The position numbers and the translations under genes were made by a program. Shown here in pieces: positions 6,752 to 15,875 of a stretch of 64,000 nucleotides of DNA. The DNA is from an uncultured Porphyromonadaceae bacterium. GTDB taxonomy: Bacteria; Bacteroidota; Bacteroidia; Bacteroidales; UBA11471. The stretch spans positions 18,467 to 82,466 of the forward strand of contig URHG01000006.1 in the NCBI GenBank assembly GCA_900547555.1, written 5' to 3'. Every line of letters starts with the position of its first letter. Position 1 is the first letter of the stretch. The notes beneath the pieces are model-generated. The model was not told where the DNA came from. It searched no databases and saw only the letters and a list, made by a program, of their open reading frames with translations.

Positions 6752-7648
6752 ATGAAAAAATATTTCTCGAAAGAGGTGAAGATCGCCATTTCGGTTATCG
6801 TAAGTGCTGTCATACTTTATTTCGGTATCGAATTTCTGAAAGGTATCAATCTGATGCAGCCGTCCAATTATTATTATATCCGGTATGACAATGTGGCAGG
6901 GCTTACTGTATCTACGCCTGTTACTGTCGATGGCTTCAAAGTGGGACTTGTGCGTAGCATAGAGTATGATTATGATGCTTACAATGGTGCTGTGGTGGAG
7001 GTAATGCTCGATAAGAAATTGAAAGTTCCCGAAGGCAGCAAAGCCGTGCTTCAAGCCGATTTGTTGGGTACGGTAACTTTGGCGTTGCAGTTGAATAAGT
7101 ATGTTTCGACCTATTATTCTCCCGGAGATTATTTGGTAGGGGAATCCGACGCCGGACTTATGGGAAGTGTAGAAGAAGAATTGTTGCCGTCTTTGGCAGC
7201 AATGATTCCCAAGATAGATAGTGTTCTCGATGGCTTGAATACGATTGTCAGGTCTCAGGAGTTGAACACAACACTTGTTAATGCTGCTAAAATATCAGAT
7301 GATTTACGTGCCGCGTCGCATCATCTGTCATTGTTGCTGACGGATTCTATACCGGCTATCGTTTCGGACGTAAAAAGGATAACAAGTCACCTCGATGTAT
7401 TTACGGCCGAACTTTCCCAGACGAATATTCGACAGACAATCGAGCATATCGACGAAGTTGTCGTATCGGTCGATACACTTATGGCAAAATTACAACAACC
7501 CGATAATACGGTTGGGGCATTGCTGTCCGACCGCCAGTTATATGAGTCGTTGAATGCAACGGTAATGAGTGCCGATTCATTGTTGATCGATTTGAGACTC
7601 AATCCCAAGCGATATGTTCATTTTTCACTCTTCGGCGGAAAGAAATAA
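6752..7648 (+). CDS. mlaD: MlaD/MCE family lipid transport protein
   Basis: A 298-residue protein with a single N-terminal anchor (about residues 8-28, VKIAISVIVSAVILYFGIEF) and an MCE domain at about 38-115 (YDNVAGLTVSTPVTVDGFKVGLV, then PEGSKAVLQADLLGTVTLAL). The remainder is a long helical region, as in periplasmic lipid-shuttle MCE proteins. MCE proteins form hexameric rings that carry phospholipids between membranes, working with an MlaE/MlaF ABC transporter that is not in this window. Second gene of the amidase unit. Confidence 0.88.
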   Translation: MKKYFSKEVKIAISVIVSAVILYFGIEFLKGINLMQPSNYYYIRYDNVAGLTVSTPVTVDGFKVGLVRSIEYDYDAYNGAVVEVMLDKKLKVPEGSKAVLQADLLGTVTLALQLNKYVSTYYSPGDYLVGESDAGLMGSVEEELLPSLAAMIPKIDSVLDGLNTIVRSQELNTTLVNAAKISDDLRAASHHLSLLLTDSIPAIVSDVKRITSHLDVFTAELSQTNIRQTIEHIDEVVVSVDTLMAKLQQPDNTVGALLSDRQLYESLNATVMSADSLLIDLRLNPKRYVHFSLFGGKK

Positions 7649-7649
7649 T

Positions 7650-7686
7650 ATTTTTATTATTTAGACACATTCTAAATAATAAAAAT
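7650..7686. repeat. Perfect AT-rich 16-bp inverted repeat
   Basis: ATTTTTATTATTTAGA at 7650-7665 and its exact complement at 7671-7686, separated by CACAT, begins 2 bp after the mlaD stop. There is no T-run behind it, and a second, conventional terminator follows 25 bp later, so its role as terminator, RNA stabiliser or protein site is open. Confidence 0.75.
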
Positions 7687-7711
7687 GGTGGGATAATTTT
7701 TCATCACTTGT

Positions 7712-7740
7712 AAAAAACGCCTTATATCAAGGCGTTTTTT
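7712..7740 (+). terminator. Terminator of the amidase-mlaD unit
   Basis: 12-bp perfect stem AAAAAACGCCTT / AAGGCGTTTTTT with a 5-nt loop and T-run. Confidence 0.85.
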
Positions 7741-7981
7741 ATCTATCGAATATTGACTCATGTATGGCGCTTAGAGCTTGGTTGCTTCTTATACTGTTGT
7801 AAATCAGATTGATGATAATATTTTTCTCGGGTCTTTTCCTGTGAAAAATATTAAAATATAATAGGCTAACCTACAAGTGGTTGTAATGTTTCCGGAATAC
7901 GCAATAAAAAAGCGATTTTATTTTTCGGAAAAAGATTTGAATCTTTGTATTCGACTTCTACGATAGAATTTTGTTATAAAA
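7741..7981. other. dnaA upstream region
   Basis: About 240 bp between the terminator and dnaA. It should hold the dnaA promoter; a near match to the -7 element (AATCTTTG) is at about 7940-7947. I looked for clusters of DnaA boxes (TTATNCACA) and AT-rich repeats that would mark oriC and saw none. Confidence 0.5.
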
Positions 7982-9379
7982 ATGAGTATAGATTACGTCT
8001 CTTTGTGGGACCGCTGTCTCTCAATCATCAGAGATAATGTTTCGGAAGAACATTACAAGACATGGTTCGAGCCGATGCGCGCCGTGAGGTATTCTGATAA
8101 TGAGTTGACAGTACAAGTTCCGACCCAATTTTTTTATGAGTATCTTGAAGAACATTTTGCCGATATTCTTCAACGTACATTATTGCGTGTTTTCGGTTCG
8201 GGAATACAACTGATGTATAGCATATCGGTTGTAAAAGAACCCAAAGAGACCATTGACTTGCCGGGTGGTGGTACCGGTTCGCCGAAATCGTCGAAGGGTG
8301 TTACAGAGCCTACTCAGATAGCAGATCCTTTTAAACAACCGGTTTACAAAGAGCTCGATTCGCAACTGAACCCGTATTATAGTTTCGATAACTATTTCTC
8401 GGGGTCGAGTAATGTTTTGGCTCGTTCTGCGGGAGAGACGGTCGCTCAGAATCCCGGTAAAACGGCATTCAACCCGTTGTTCCTTTATGGGGAGTCGGGG
8501 GTAGGCAAAACTCATCTTGTGCAGGCTATCGGAGCAAAAGCTAAGGCTGTAAATCCGAAAGCCCGAGTATTGTATCTGTCTTCGCATCTTTTTCAAGTGC
8601 AATATACCAATGCCGTGCGTAGTAACTCCGTTAATGATTTTATCAACTTTTACCAAAGCATTGATGTGTTGCTCATTGACGATATACAGGATTTGGTCGG
8701 GAAAACGGCTACGCAGAATACATTTTTCCATATTTTCAATCATCTTCATCAGACGGGAAAGCAGTTGGTGTTGACGTCCGATCGTCCTCCCGTTTCGCTC
8801 GAAGGTATGGAAGAACGCCTTTTGACCCGTTTCAAGTGGGGACTTTCGGCCGAGGTTGAACGGCCCGATTATGATTTGCGGAAAAATATTCTACTGAACA
8901 AGTTGAAAAAAGACGGAATCGTAATTGCCCCCGATGTCGTGGATTTTATAGCTCGGAATGTATCGAATAGCATCAGGGAATTGGAGGGCATCATTGTTTC
9001 GTTGATGGCTCGTTCGATTATCTTGAAAAAAGAAATATCGGTGGAAATGGCCGAGTGTGTGTTGGCTTCCAGCATTCAGTTGAAGAAGAAACAGATTACC
9101 ATAGAACTTATTCAGCAAAAGGTTTGCGATTATTACAATATGGACGTAAAGTTGTTACAGTCCAAAACTCGTAAACGCGAAATTGCTTTGGCGCGGCAAA
9201 TATCGATGTATCTGGCTAAGAAATATACCGAATATCCTCTTTCCCATATAGGGAGTCGTTTGGGGGGGAAAGACCATGCCACAGTGCATTATGCTTGTAA
9301 GATGATATCCCAGCAGGTGGAAATAGATAAGTCTTTACGGGCTCAGGTCGATGAGATAGAACAGTCTTTGAAATCGTAG
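7982..9379 (+). CDS. dnaA: Chromosomal replication initiator DnaA
   Basis: ATP-dependent origin-binding and unwinding protein. 465 residues in the four-domain layout: domain I (1-90, ending VVKEPKE), variable linker (about 90-125), AAA+ domain III (about 128-345) with Walker A GESGVGKTHL, Walker B VLLIDDIQ, sensor region LTSDRPP and the arginine-finger region ERLLTRFKWGL, then DNA-binding domain IV (about 370-465) with the signature SHIGSRLGGKDHATVHYA. Length is typical of Bacteroidota. Monocistronic, bounded by terminators on both sides. Confidence 0.98.
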   Translation: MSIDYVSLWDRCLSIIRDNVSEEHYKTWFEPMRAVRYSDNELTVQVPTQFFYEYLEEHFADILQRTLLRVFGSGIQLMYSISVVKEPKETIDLPGGGTGSPKSSKGVTEPTQIADPFKQPVYKELDSQLNPYYSFDNYFSGSSNVLARSAGETVAQNPGKTAFNPLFLYGESGVGKTHLVQAIGAKAKAVNPKARVLYLSSHLFQVQYTNAVRSNSVNDFINFYQSIDVLLIDDIQDLVGKTATQNTFFHIFNHLHQTGKQLVLTSDRPPVSLEGMEERLLTRFKWGLSAEVERPDYDLRKNILLNKLKKDGIVIAPDVVDFIARNVSNSIRELEGIIVSLMARSIILKKEISVEMAECVLASSIQLKKKQITIELIQQKVCDYYNMDVKLLQSKTRKREIALARQISMYLAKKYTEYPLSHIGSRLGGKDHATVHYACKMISQQVEIDKSLRAQVDEIEQSLKS

Positions 9380-9383
9380 ATGA

Positions 9384-9438
9384 TTTAATATATAGGAAAG
9401 GGGCACTGAAACTCAGTGCCCCTTTCCTATATATTAAA
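9384..9438. terminator. Bidirectional terminator, 26-bp perfect inverted repeat
   Basis: Arms 9384-9409 and 9413-9438 are exact complements over 26 bp with a 3-nt loop. The GC core is GGGGCACTGA / TCAGTGCCCC with A/T ends that serve as T-tails in both directions. It lies 5 bp after the dnaA stop and contains the stop codon of the convergent nitroreductase gene. Confidence 0.9.
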
Positions 9439-10180
9439 ATTTAAATCCTTGCTCTTTGATGACATTCAAGAAAACGTCAGAGAAGTGTTCGTTGTTTGTA
9501 CGTGTGTATCGTACATCTGTGAATACTTGTGCCAAAGTCTCTTTTTTATTTTCGTCTACAAAACCCTTATTGGCGGGGAGTTCCTCTTTTTCTTTATACA
9601 ATCGGTCTATATCTTCCCGGGTGTAGTCTCGATAATGTTCGTGATGTATCATCGCTTCTATGGGCAGGCGTTCTACCTGATCGGGAATACCGTCGGGGTA
9701 CCCGACCGTTACAGTAGTTACCGGAACGACGAAACGAGGCAGATCCAGAGCTTTTATGATTTGGTCGGCATTATAGGTAGTCGTTCCTAAATAGCAGATG
9801 CCCAAACCTTTTGCCTCGGCAGCCGTACAGAATTGTTGAGCGACGAGTAATGCGTCTATCGATGCGGTGAAGAACGATTGAAAGTTATCGTAACCCGGTT
9901 TTGCATGACGGAATTCGCACCACTTGATAAACCGGTTGAAATCGGCACAAAAAGTCAGTACGACAGGAGCATTTGTTACGGTCGACTGATTGAAGTGTGC
10001 AGGTGCCAGCTTTTTTTTGTTTTCGGCATCGCGGGTAACGACGACACTGTAAACTTGCATATTGCCGGTGTTAGAAACCCGGAACGCTGCTTCCAGAAGT
10101 TCGTTTAATAACTCGTCAGGTATATCCTCTTTCTTATATTGGCGGATAGTACGACGATTTTTGAGAAAATCTAAGTCCAT
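9434..10180 (-). CDS. NADPH-dependent nitroreductase, NfsA/FRP type
   Basis: FMN oxidoreductase of the nitroreductase superfamily, 248 residues. It begins LKNRRTIRQYKKEDIPDELL, the FMN-phosphate-binding RRTIRxY motif, followed by VSNTGNMQVYSVVVTRD; further conserved parts are GLGICYLGTT and PVTTVTVGYPD (the VGxP cofactor segment). The C-terminal extension with FTDVRYTRTNNEHFSDVFLN is seen in the NfsA/FRP-like subgroup. Physiological substrate is not evident; quinones and nitroaromatics are usual in vitro. Convergent with dnaA and monocistronic; minus-strand -7 element TATATTTG at 10202-10209. Confidence 0.88.
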   Translation of the reverse strand: MDLDFLKNRRTIRQYKKEDIPDELLNELLEAAFRVSNTGNMQVYSVVVTRDAENKKKLAPAHFNQSTVTNAPVVLTFCADFNRFIKWCEFRHAKPGYDNFQSFFTASIDALLVAQQFCTAAEAKGLGICYLGTTTYNADQIIKALDLPRFVVPVTTVTVGYPDGIPDQVERLPIEAMIHHEHYRDYTREDIDRLYKEKEELPANKGFVDENKKETLAQVFTDVRYTRTNNEHFSDVFLNVIKEQGFKF

Positions 10181-10548
10181 AGTATCAATAATATGTTTTT
10201 ACAAATATACGGTTTATCCGTGAATTATTTCTTGTACAAGGGGCTTTTTTATATAGAAATGGAATAGTAAAGACTTTTCCCGATAGGATTTTTATTGAGA
10301 ACCAATAAAAGAACCTCGTTTATTAAAAAAGGAAACTTTTATTTTTATATTTCCCTGTAATATATTGATATTCAGTGTTTCGATTTGTTAAAATTGAAAA
10401 TTCAATGAAATTGTTGATAAATAAATGTGTGAAATATTTGTGCGCTCGAAAGTTTTTCATAAACTTGCAAACACAAAATCCTATCAAAAAAGTCAGCATC
10501 GAATACTATCGAAAAAACACAATTAAAAAACCATTAAATTATACATTC
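10181..10548. other. Divergent intergenic region, nitroreductase/nrdJ
   Basis: Contains the nitroreductase -7 element (minus, 10202-10209) and the nrdJ promoter (10437-10467). I looked for a cobalamin riboswitch ahead of this B12-dependent enzyme and saw no B12-box-like conserved core. An open frame reaches back to a GTG at 10375 but precedes the promoter and has no family-like sequence. Confidence 0.5.
10437..10467 (+). promoter_or_regulatory. Promoter of nrdJ-malQ
   Basis: TTTG (10437-10440), exactly 19 nt, then TAAACTTG (10460-10467), one mismatch from TAnnTTTG. The predicted start near 10474 lies downstream of the far-upstream GTG, supporting the start at 10549. Confidence 0.6.
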
Positions 10549-13098
10549 GTGGACTCAAAAAGTTATACTTACGATGAAGCGTTCCAGTCGTCATTGGAGT
10601 ACTTCAAAGGAGATGAGTTGGCCGCTCGTGTGTGGGTCAATAAGTATGCATTGAAAGATTCATTCGGGAATATTTTCGAGAAAAATCCCGAAGACATGCA
10701 CATGCGGTTGGCCTCGGAGATAGCTCGCATCGAGAATAATTATCCCAATCCTCTTTCGGAGGAACAACTTATGGATTTGTTCCGGGGATTCAAGTATGTC
10801 GTTCCTCAGGGAAGCCCCATGAGCGGCATCGGGAATAATTATCAGATCGGGTCGTTATCGAACTGCTTTGTGATAGGTATGGAAGGAAATGCCGACTCGT
10901 ATGGCGGCGTGATGAAAATCGACGAGGAGCAGGTACAGCTTATGAAGCGTCGGGGAGGGGTCGGGCACGACTTGTCCCATATCCGCCCCAAAGGATCTCC
11001 GGTAAAAAATTCGGCGTTGACATCGACCGGCTTGGTTCCGTTTATGGAACGCTATTCCAATTCCACCCGTGAGGTCGCGCAGGATGGTCGTCGCGGGGCG
11101 TTGATGCTCAGTGTATCGATAAAACACCCCGATTCGGAGTCGTTTATCGACGCTAAAATGACCGAGGGTAAAGTTACCGGAGCAAATGTCTCGGTGAAGA
11201 TGACCGACGATTTTATGCAGGCGGCTATCGACGGGCGTCCTTATACGCAGCAGTATCCTATATATAGTGATCGTCCGATGGTGACGAAAGAGGTCGATGC
11301 TCAGGCTATTTGGAAAAAAATCGTACACAATGCGTGGAAGTCGGCCGAGCCCGGAGTTTTGTTTTGGGATACGATTATACGGGAGTCTATACCCGATTGT
11401 TATGCCGATTTGGGATTCCGTACCGTTTCTACTAATCCCTGCGGAGAAATACCTCTCTGTCCTTATGACAGTTGCCGTTTGTTGGCGATCAATCTCTACT
11501 CTTATGTCGTAAATCCATTTACTCCGAACGCATATTTCGATTTCGAACTTTTCCGTGAACACGTTAAGCTGGCGCAACGTATCATGGATGATATCATCGA
11601 TCTCGAAATGGAGAAAATCGATAAGATTTTGGAGAAGATACATTCCGACCCCGAATCGGAAGAGATAAAGCGCACCGAGATACAGCTTTGGGAAAAGATC
11701 CGGGCCAAGACCTTGAAAGGTCGTCGTACCGGAGTGGGTACTACTGCCGAGGGCGATATGATCGCAGCTATGGGATTGCGTTACGGGACAGAAGAGGCTA
11801 CGTCATTTTCTGAGAATGTACACAAAGCATTGGCGTTGGCAGCATACCGTTCGTCGGTGGAGATGGCCAAAGAACGCGGGGCATTTGAGGTTTACGATGC
11901 TCGTCGGGAAGAAAAAAATCCTTTTATTAACCGTTTGCGTGAGGCCGATCCCCAGTTGTATGACGATATGGTGAAATGGGGGCGTAGAAATATTGCCTGT
12001 CTTACGATTGCTCCTACGGGAACGACCAGTTTGATGACGCAGACGACTTCGGGTATCGAGCCTGTGTTTATGCCCGTTTATCGTCGTCGCCGTAAGGTGA
12101 ATCCGAACGATGCGGACGTACATGTAGACTATATCGACGAGTCGGGCGATGCATTCGAAGAATATTTGGTTTACCATCATAAGTTTGTTACATGGATGCA
12201 GATGAACGGGTATGAAGTGCGAAATAATTATACACAAGAAGAAATCGACGAAATTATTTCTCGTTCGCCCTATTATAAAGCAACGTCGAACGACATCGAT
12301 TGGATACAAAAGGTGCGTATGCAAGGACGTGTGCAGAAATGGGTCGACCATTCCATCAGCGTAACGATAAATCTGCCTTCCGATGTTACCGAGGAGTTGG
12401 TCGGTAACCTCTATGTCGAGGCTTGGCGTTGTGGTTGCAAAGGTTGTACGGTGTATCGCGACGGCTCCCGTTCGGGTGTGTTGATCGCCGTTCAGAAAGA
12501 AGCTAAAAAAGAGAAAGAAAAAGCATCTGCTCCTGTGGCTGTTTCTCCGGCCGACTTGGTACGTCCTACCGAGCTCGAAGCCGATGTGGTACGTTTCCAG
12601 AATAATAGGGAAAAATGGATTGCCTTCATCGGGTTGAAAGACGGCAAACCGTATGAGATATTTACCGGTTTGGCCGATGACGAAGACGGTATATTGATAC
12701 CTAAAAACATTACCAAAGGAAAAATTATCAAGGCATACGACGAGAATGGCAATAAGCATTACGATTTCCAGTTCCGGAATAAACGCGGATATAAAACCAC
12801 GATCGAAGGCCTTTCTGAAAAATTCAATCCCGAGTATTGGAATTATGCCAAATTGATTTCCGGAGTATTGCGTTACGGAATGCCGATAGAACAAGTGTTG
12901 AAACTGGTCGGTTCGTTGCAACTGAACAGTGAAAATATCAATACATGGAAGAACGGCGTAGAACGCGCATTGAAGAAATATATGCCCAATGGTGCGACGG
13001 CCAACGGCCAGAAATGTCCTAAGTGTGGGCAGGAAACACTCGTTTATCAAGAGGGTTGCCTGATATGTACGTCTTGTGGAACATCTAAGTGCGGATAA
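10549..13098 (+). CDS. nrdJ: Adenosylcobalamin-dependent ribonucleotide reductase (class II)
   Basis: Reduces ribonucleotides to deoxyribonucleotides with a thiyl radical generated from adenosylcobalamin, so it works with or without oxygen. About 849 residues from a GTG start giving MDSKSYTYDEAF, where family similarity begins. The catalytic barrel carries SNCFVIGM, the active-site NPCGEIPL, and IAPTGTTSLMTQTTSGIEP. The C-terminus has a zinc-ribbon-like tail with CPKCG, CLIC and CGTSKCG, containing redox-active cysteines that re-reduce the site. The insert with KDGKPYEIFTG is typical of the long NrdJ subfamily. The stop codon overlaps the ATG of malQ (TAATG). Confidence 0.93.
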   Translation: MDSKSYTYDEAFQSSLEYFKGDELAARVWVNKYALKDSFGNIFEKNPEDMHMRLASEIARIENNYPNPLSEEQLMDLFRGFKYVVPQGSPMSGIGNNYQIGSLSNCFVIGMEGNADSYGGVMKIDEEQVQLMKRRGGVGHDLSHIRPKGSPVKNSALTSTGLVPFMERYSNSTREVAQDGRRGALMLSVSIKHPDSESFIDAKMTEGKVTGANVSVKMTDDFMQAAIDGRPYTQQYPIYSDRPMVTKEVDAQAIWKKIVHNAWKSAEPGVLFWDTIIRESIPDCYADLGFRTVSTNPCGEIPLCPYDSCRLLAINLYSYVVNPFTPNAYFDFELFREHVKLAQRIMDDIIDLEMEKIDKILEKIHSDPESEEIKRTEIQLWEKIRAKTLKGRRTGVGTTAEGDMIAAMGLRYGTEEATSFSENVHKALALAAYRSSVEMAKERGAFEVYDARREEKNPFINRLREADPQLYDDMVKWGRRNIACLTIAPTGTTSLMTQTTSGIEPVFMPVYRRRRKVNPNDADVHVDYIDESGDAFEEYLVYHHKFVTWMQMNGYEVRNNYTQEEIDEIISRSPYYKATSNDIDWIQKVRMQGRVQKWVDHSISVTINLPSDVTEELVGNLYVEAWRCGCKGCTVYRDGSRSGVLIAVQKEAKKEKEKASAPVAVSPADLVRPTELEADVVRFQNNREKWIAFIGLKDGKPYEIFTGLADDEDGILIPKNITKGKIIKAYDENGNKHYDFQFRNKRGYKTTIEGLSEKFNPEYWNYAKLISGVLRYGMPIEQVLKLVGSLQLNSENINTWKNGVERALKKYMPNGATANGQKCPKCGQETLVYQEGCLICTSCGTSKCG

Positions 13099-15773
13099 TG
13101 CGTGTAACGTTTTTTATAGAATATCATACCCGTTGGGGGCAGCAGCTATTCCTGAGTGGTGGAATCGAAGCCTTGGGTTCGGGCAATGAAGAACGTGCTC
13201 TTCCTATGCAGTATGTCGACGATGGCTGGTGGACGGCAACGATCGATGCCGATGAAGGGTGTACATTTACTTACGGGTATTTGTTGCGCGAAAACGGAGT
13301 ATGTCTGAAAGAGTGGGGTGGGGAACATTGTTTCCGCCCCACTTTCGGCATTTCTACCTATCGGGTTTATGACGAGTGGTTGCAGATAAGTCGCGATCAT
13401 GTGTTCCTTTCTTCGGCTATCCGTCAGAGCGGTATTTTTCGAAAGGCGACGGAAAAAGAGGATTCTGCCTCTACTTTGGGAGTCAGATTTGAAGTAACTG
13501 CCCCGGCGCTTTTACCGCAGGAGACGTTGGCTGTTGTCGGCTCGTTTACCGGACACCCGTGGAGTGTCGAAGAGGGTTGTTTGATGTCTGATGCTCGTTA
13601 TCCGGTATGGTCTGTTACCCTTCCGCCGGAGATACTGAGGTTGCCTGTTGAATATAAATTTGTCGTTGTAGACAAATCTACTCGCCGTATTGTAGCATGG
13701 GAGGAGGGTGAGAACCGTCGTTTACCTCTTTTGGTAGAAAGAACCGGAGAAACGATTGTCGTAAACGGAGGACATCTGCGTCTTTTCCGACCTTTATGGA
13801 AAGGAGCGGGTGTTGCCGTTCCCGTGTTTTCTCTGCGTTCGGAGTCAAGCTGGGGAATCGGAGAATTTCTTGATCTCGAAAAAATGGTCGATTGGGCAGT
13901 CCTCACGGGGCAACGTTTTATACAGGTCTTGCCCGTCAATGATACCACAATGTGGCATACATGGCTCGACTCTTATCCTTATCGAGCCAATTCGGTATAT
14001 GCATTGCACCCGGCCTATTTGTATTTGCCCGCTGTGGGACGTTTGGCCGACGAGAAGGAGATGACGCGTTTCGAGCAAGAAGCTGCCCGCCTGAATGCCC
14101 TTCCTGCTGTCGATTACGAGGCTGTAACCCGGTTGAAAAGCGAATATATGCGTATTCTTTTCCGGGAAGTCGGTGCCGATACGCTTGCTTCATTTTCTTA
14201 CCGGCGTTTTTTCGATGAGAATAAAAAATGGTTGGTCCCTTATGCCGCATTCTGTTATTTGCGGGATACGTTGCATACGCCCGTATTTTCGGAATGGGGG
14301 GAGTATGCCGAGTACGACGAAAGAAAAGTTGCCTGCCTTTCCGATGTAGAAAGTGATGCTTATCCTATTATTGCCGGATACTATTTTCAGCAATATCATT
14401 TGCACGAACAGTTGCTGCGCGTGCGTGAGTATGCCCGAAGCAAAGGCGTCGTGCTGAAAGGCGATATACCCATCGGGGTGAGCCGAAACAGTGCCGATGC
14501 GTGGGTCGCTCCGTCCTTGTTCAATCTCGATTCTCAGACAGGTGCTCCGCCCGATGATTTTTCCGTCACGGGGCAGAATTGGGGCTTCCCCACCTATAAT
14601 TGGGCCGAGATGGCACAAGACGGGTATGCATGGTGGAAGGCTCGTTTTACCAAAATGGCTGAATATTTCGATGCTTATCGTATCGACCATATTTTAGGGT
14701 TTTTCCGTATTTGGGAAATTCCCGATACGGCAGTCGAGGGATTGCCGGGGCATTTCAATGCCGCATTGCCGTTTACTCCCGATGATTTGGCCGAATATGA
14801 TTTCCCATTCGATGAGAAACGCCATGCCGAACCGTATATTCGGGAATATATGCTTCCTGAAATCTTCGGGATTTATGCCGGAGAGGTACAAGCAAAATAC
14901 TTGAAGCCGGTCGGCAATAATGCTTTCTGTTTGCGGGAAGAAGTCGACAATCAACAGAAAATAAATACTTTATTGGGAGATACTTATGACGCCAAGGCAC
15001 AAGCCATAAAAGAAGGATTGTTCCGGCTCACCGATGAAGTTCTTTTTGTTCGCGATCCTTATGCCGCCTATGCTTGGCATCCGCGTATCAATGCACAGGA
15101 CACATACAGTTTCAAAGATTTACCCGTAGATATGCAACGGGATTTCCGTCGTTTGCATGATGAGTTTTATTATCATCGACATGATGAGTTTTGGCGGAAC
15201 GAAGCGCTGAAAAAACTGCCTGCTCTTGTTCTCTCGACCGACATGCTTGTCTGCGGAGAAGATTTAGGTATGATACCACACTGTGTACCCGATGTGATGA
15301 ATCGGTTGCAAATTCTCTCGCTCGAAATACAGCGTATGCCCAAAGAACCTTATTGCGAGTTTGGCGATACCCGTAAGTATCCCTATCTTTCGGTTTGTAC
15401 GACATCGACTCACGATATGTCGGGAATCAGAGGGTGGTGGGAAGAAGACCGCTCTAAAACACAACGGTATTACAATGTCGTATTGCATCGGGAGGGAGAT
15501 GCTCCCGAGCAATGTCCCCCGTATATTTGTCAGGAGATTATCCGGCAGCATTTGGAATCACCGTCGATGTTGGTCATATTGCCTTTGCAGGATTGGCTGT
15601 CGGTAAATCTCGATGTACGAGTTCCCGATCCGTCAGTCGAGCGTATCAATGTCCCGTCCGATCCGCGTAATTATTGGCGTTATCGTATGCATTTGACGTT
15701 GGAGTCGCTTCTTCGGCAGGATAAGTTGAACGAAACGGTTCGCTCGTTGATCGGCGATTCGGCCCGTCGGTAG
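13098..15773 (+). CDS. malQ: 4-alpha-glucanotransferase with tandem starch-binding domains
   Basis: Amylomaltase of GH77 that transfers alpha-1,4-glucan segments between maltodextrins. About 891 residues from the ATG overlapping the nrdJ stop; an upstream GTG at 13089 is possible but less likely. Two CBM20-like domains lead (about 1-110 with MRVTFFIEYHTRWGQQLFL, and 130-235 with ETLAVVGSFTGHPW), then the GH77 barrel (about 250-880) with SSWGIGEFLDLEKMVDW, the nucleophile segment DAYRIDHILGFFRIWEIP, the acid/base segment VCGEDLGMIP and CTTSTHDMSG. This long form is usual in Bacteroidales and plants. Pairing with nrdJ has no obvious metabolic logic. Confidence 0.93.
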   Translation: MRVTFFIEYHTRWGQQLFLSGGIEALGSGNEERALPMQYVDDGWWTATIDADEGCTFTYGYLLRENGVCLKEWGGEHCFRPTFGISTYRVYDEWLQISRDHVFLSSAIRQSGIFRKATEKEDSASTLGVRFEVTAPALLPQETLAVVGSFTGHPWSVEEGCLMSDARYPVWSVTLPPEILRLPVEYKFVVVDKSTRRIVAWEEGENRRLPLLVERTGETIVVNGGHLRLFRPLWKGAGVAVPVFSLRSESSWGIGEFLDLEKMVDWAVLTGQRFIQVLPVNDTTMWHTWLDSYPYRANSVYALHPAYLYLPAVGRLADEKEMTRFEQEAARLNALPAVDYEAVTRLKSEYMRILFREVGADTLASFSYRRFFDENKKWLVPYAAFCYLRDTLHTPVFSEWGEYAEYDERKVACLSDVESDAYPIIAGYYFQQYHLHEQLLRVREYARSKGVVLKGDIPIGVSRNSADAWVAPSLFNLDSQTGAPPDDFSVTGQNWGFPTYNWAEMAQDGYAWWKARFTKMAEYFDAYRIDHILGFFRIWEIPDTAVEGLPGHFNAALPFTPDDLAEYDFPFDEKRHAEPYIREYMLPEIFGIYAGEVQAKYLKPVGNNAFCLREEVDNQQKINTLLGDTYDAKAQAIKEGLFRLTDEVLFVRDPYAAYAWHPRINAQDTYSFKDLPVDMQRDFRRLHDEFYYHRHDEFWRNEALKKLPALVLSTDMLVCGEDLGMIPHCVPDVMNRLQILSLEIQRMPKEPYCEFGDTRKYPYLSVCTTSTHDMSGIRGWWEEDRSKTQRYYNVVLHREGDAPEQCPPYICQEIIRQHLESPSMLVILPLQDWLSVNLDVRVPDPSVERINVPSDPRNYWRYRMHLTLESLLRQDKLNETVRSLIGDSARR

Positions 15774-15875
15774 AAGTTCGGGGTATAAGAAAGCGAATGA
15801 AAATATTCTGTCGGGAGAATTTGTCGGGAAATATAAAAGTGTTATTTTTGCTCAACGATAAAGTATCTGTGCAGT

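Noticed and set aside
7741..7981. Possible oriC next to dnaA
   Set aside because: No DnaA-box cluster or repeated AT-rich 13-mers seen; in this phylum oriC is often not adjacent to dnaA.
10375..10548. N-terminal extension of nrdJ from a GTG at 10375
   Set aside because: The extra 58 codons have no family-like sequence and a TTTG-19-TAAACTTG promoter lies inside them, so the start at 10549 is preferred.
10181..10548. Possible cobalamin riboswitch upstream of B12-dependent nrdJ
   Set aside because: No B12-box-like core or pseudoknot arms could be recognised.
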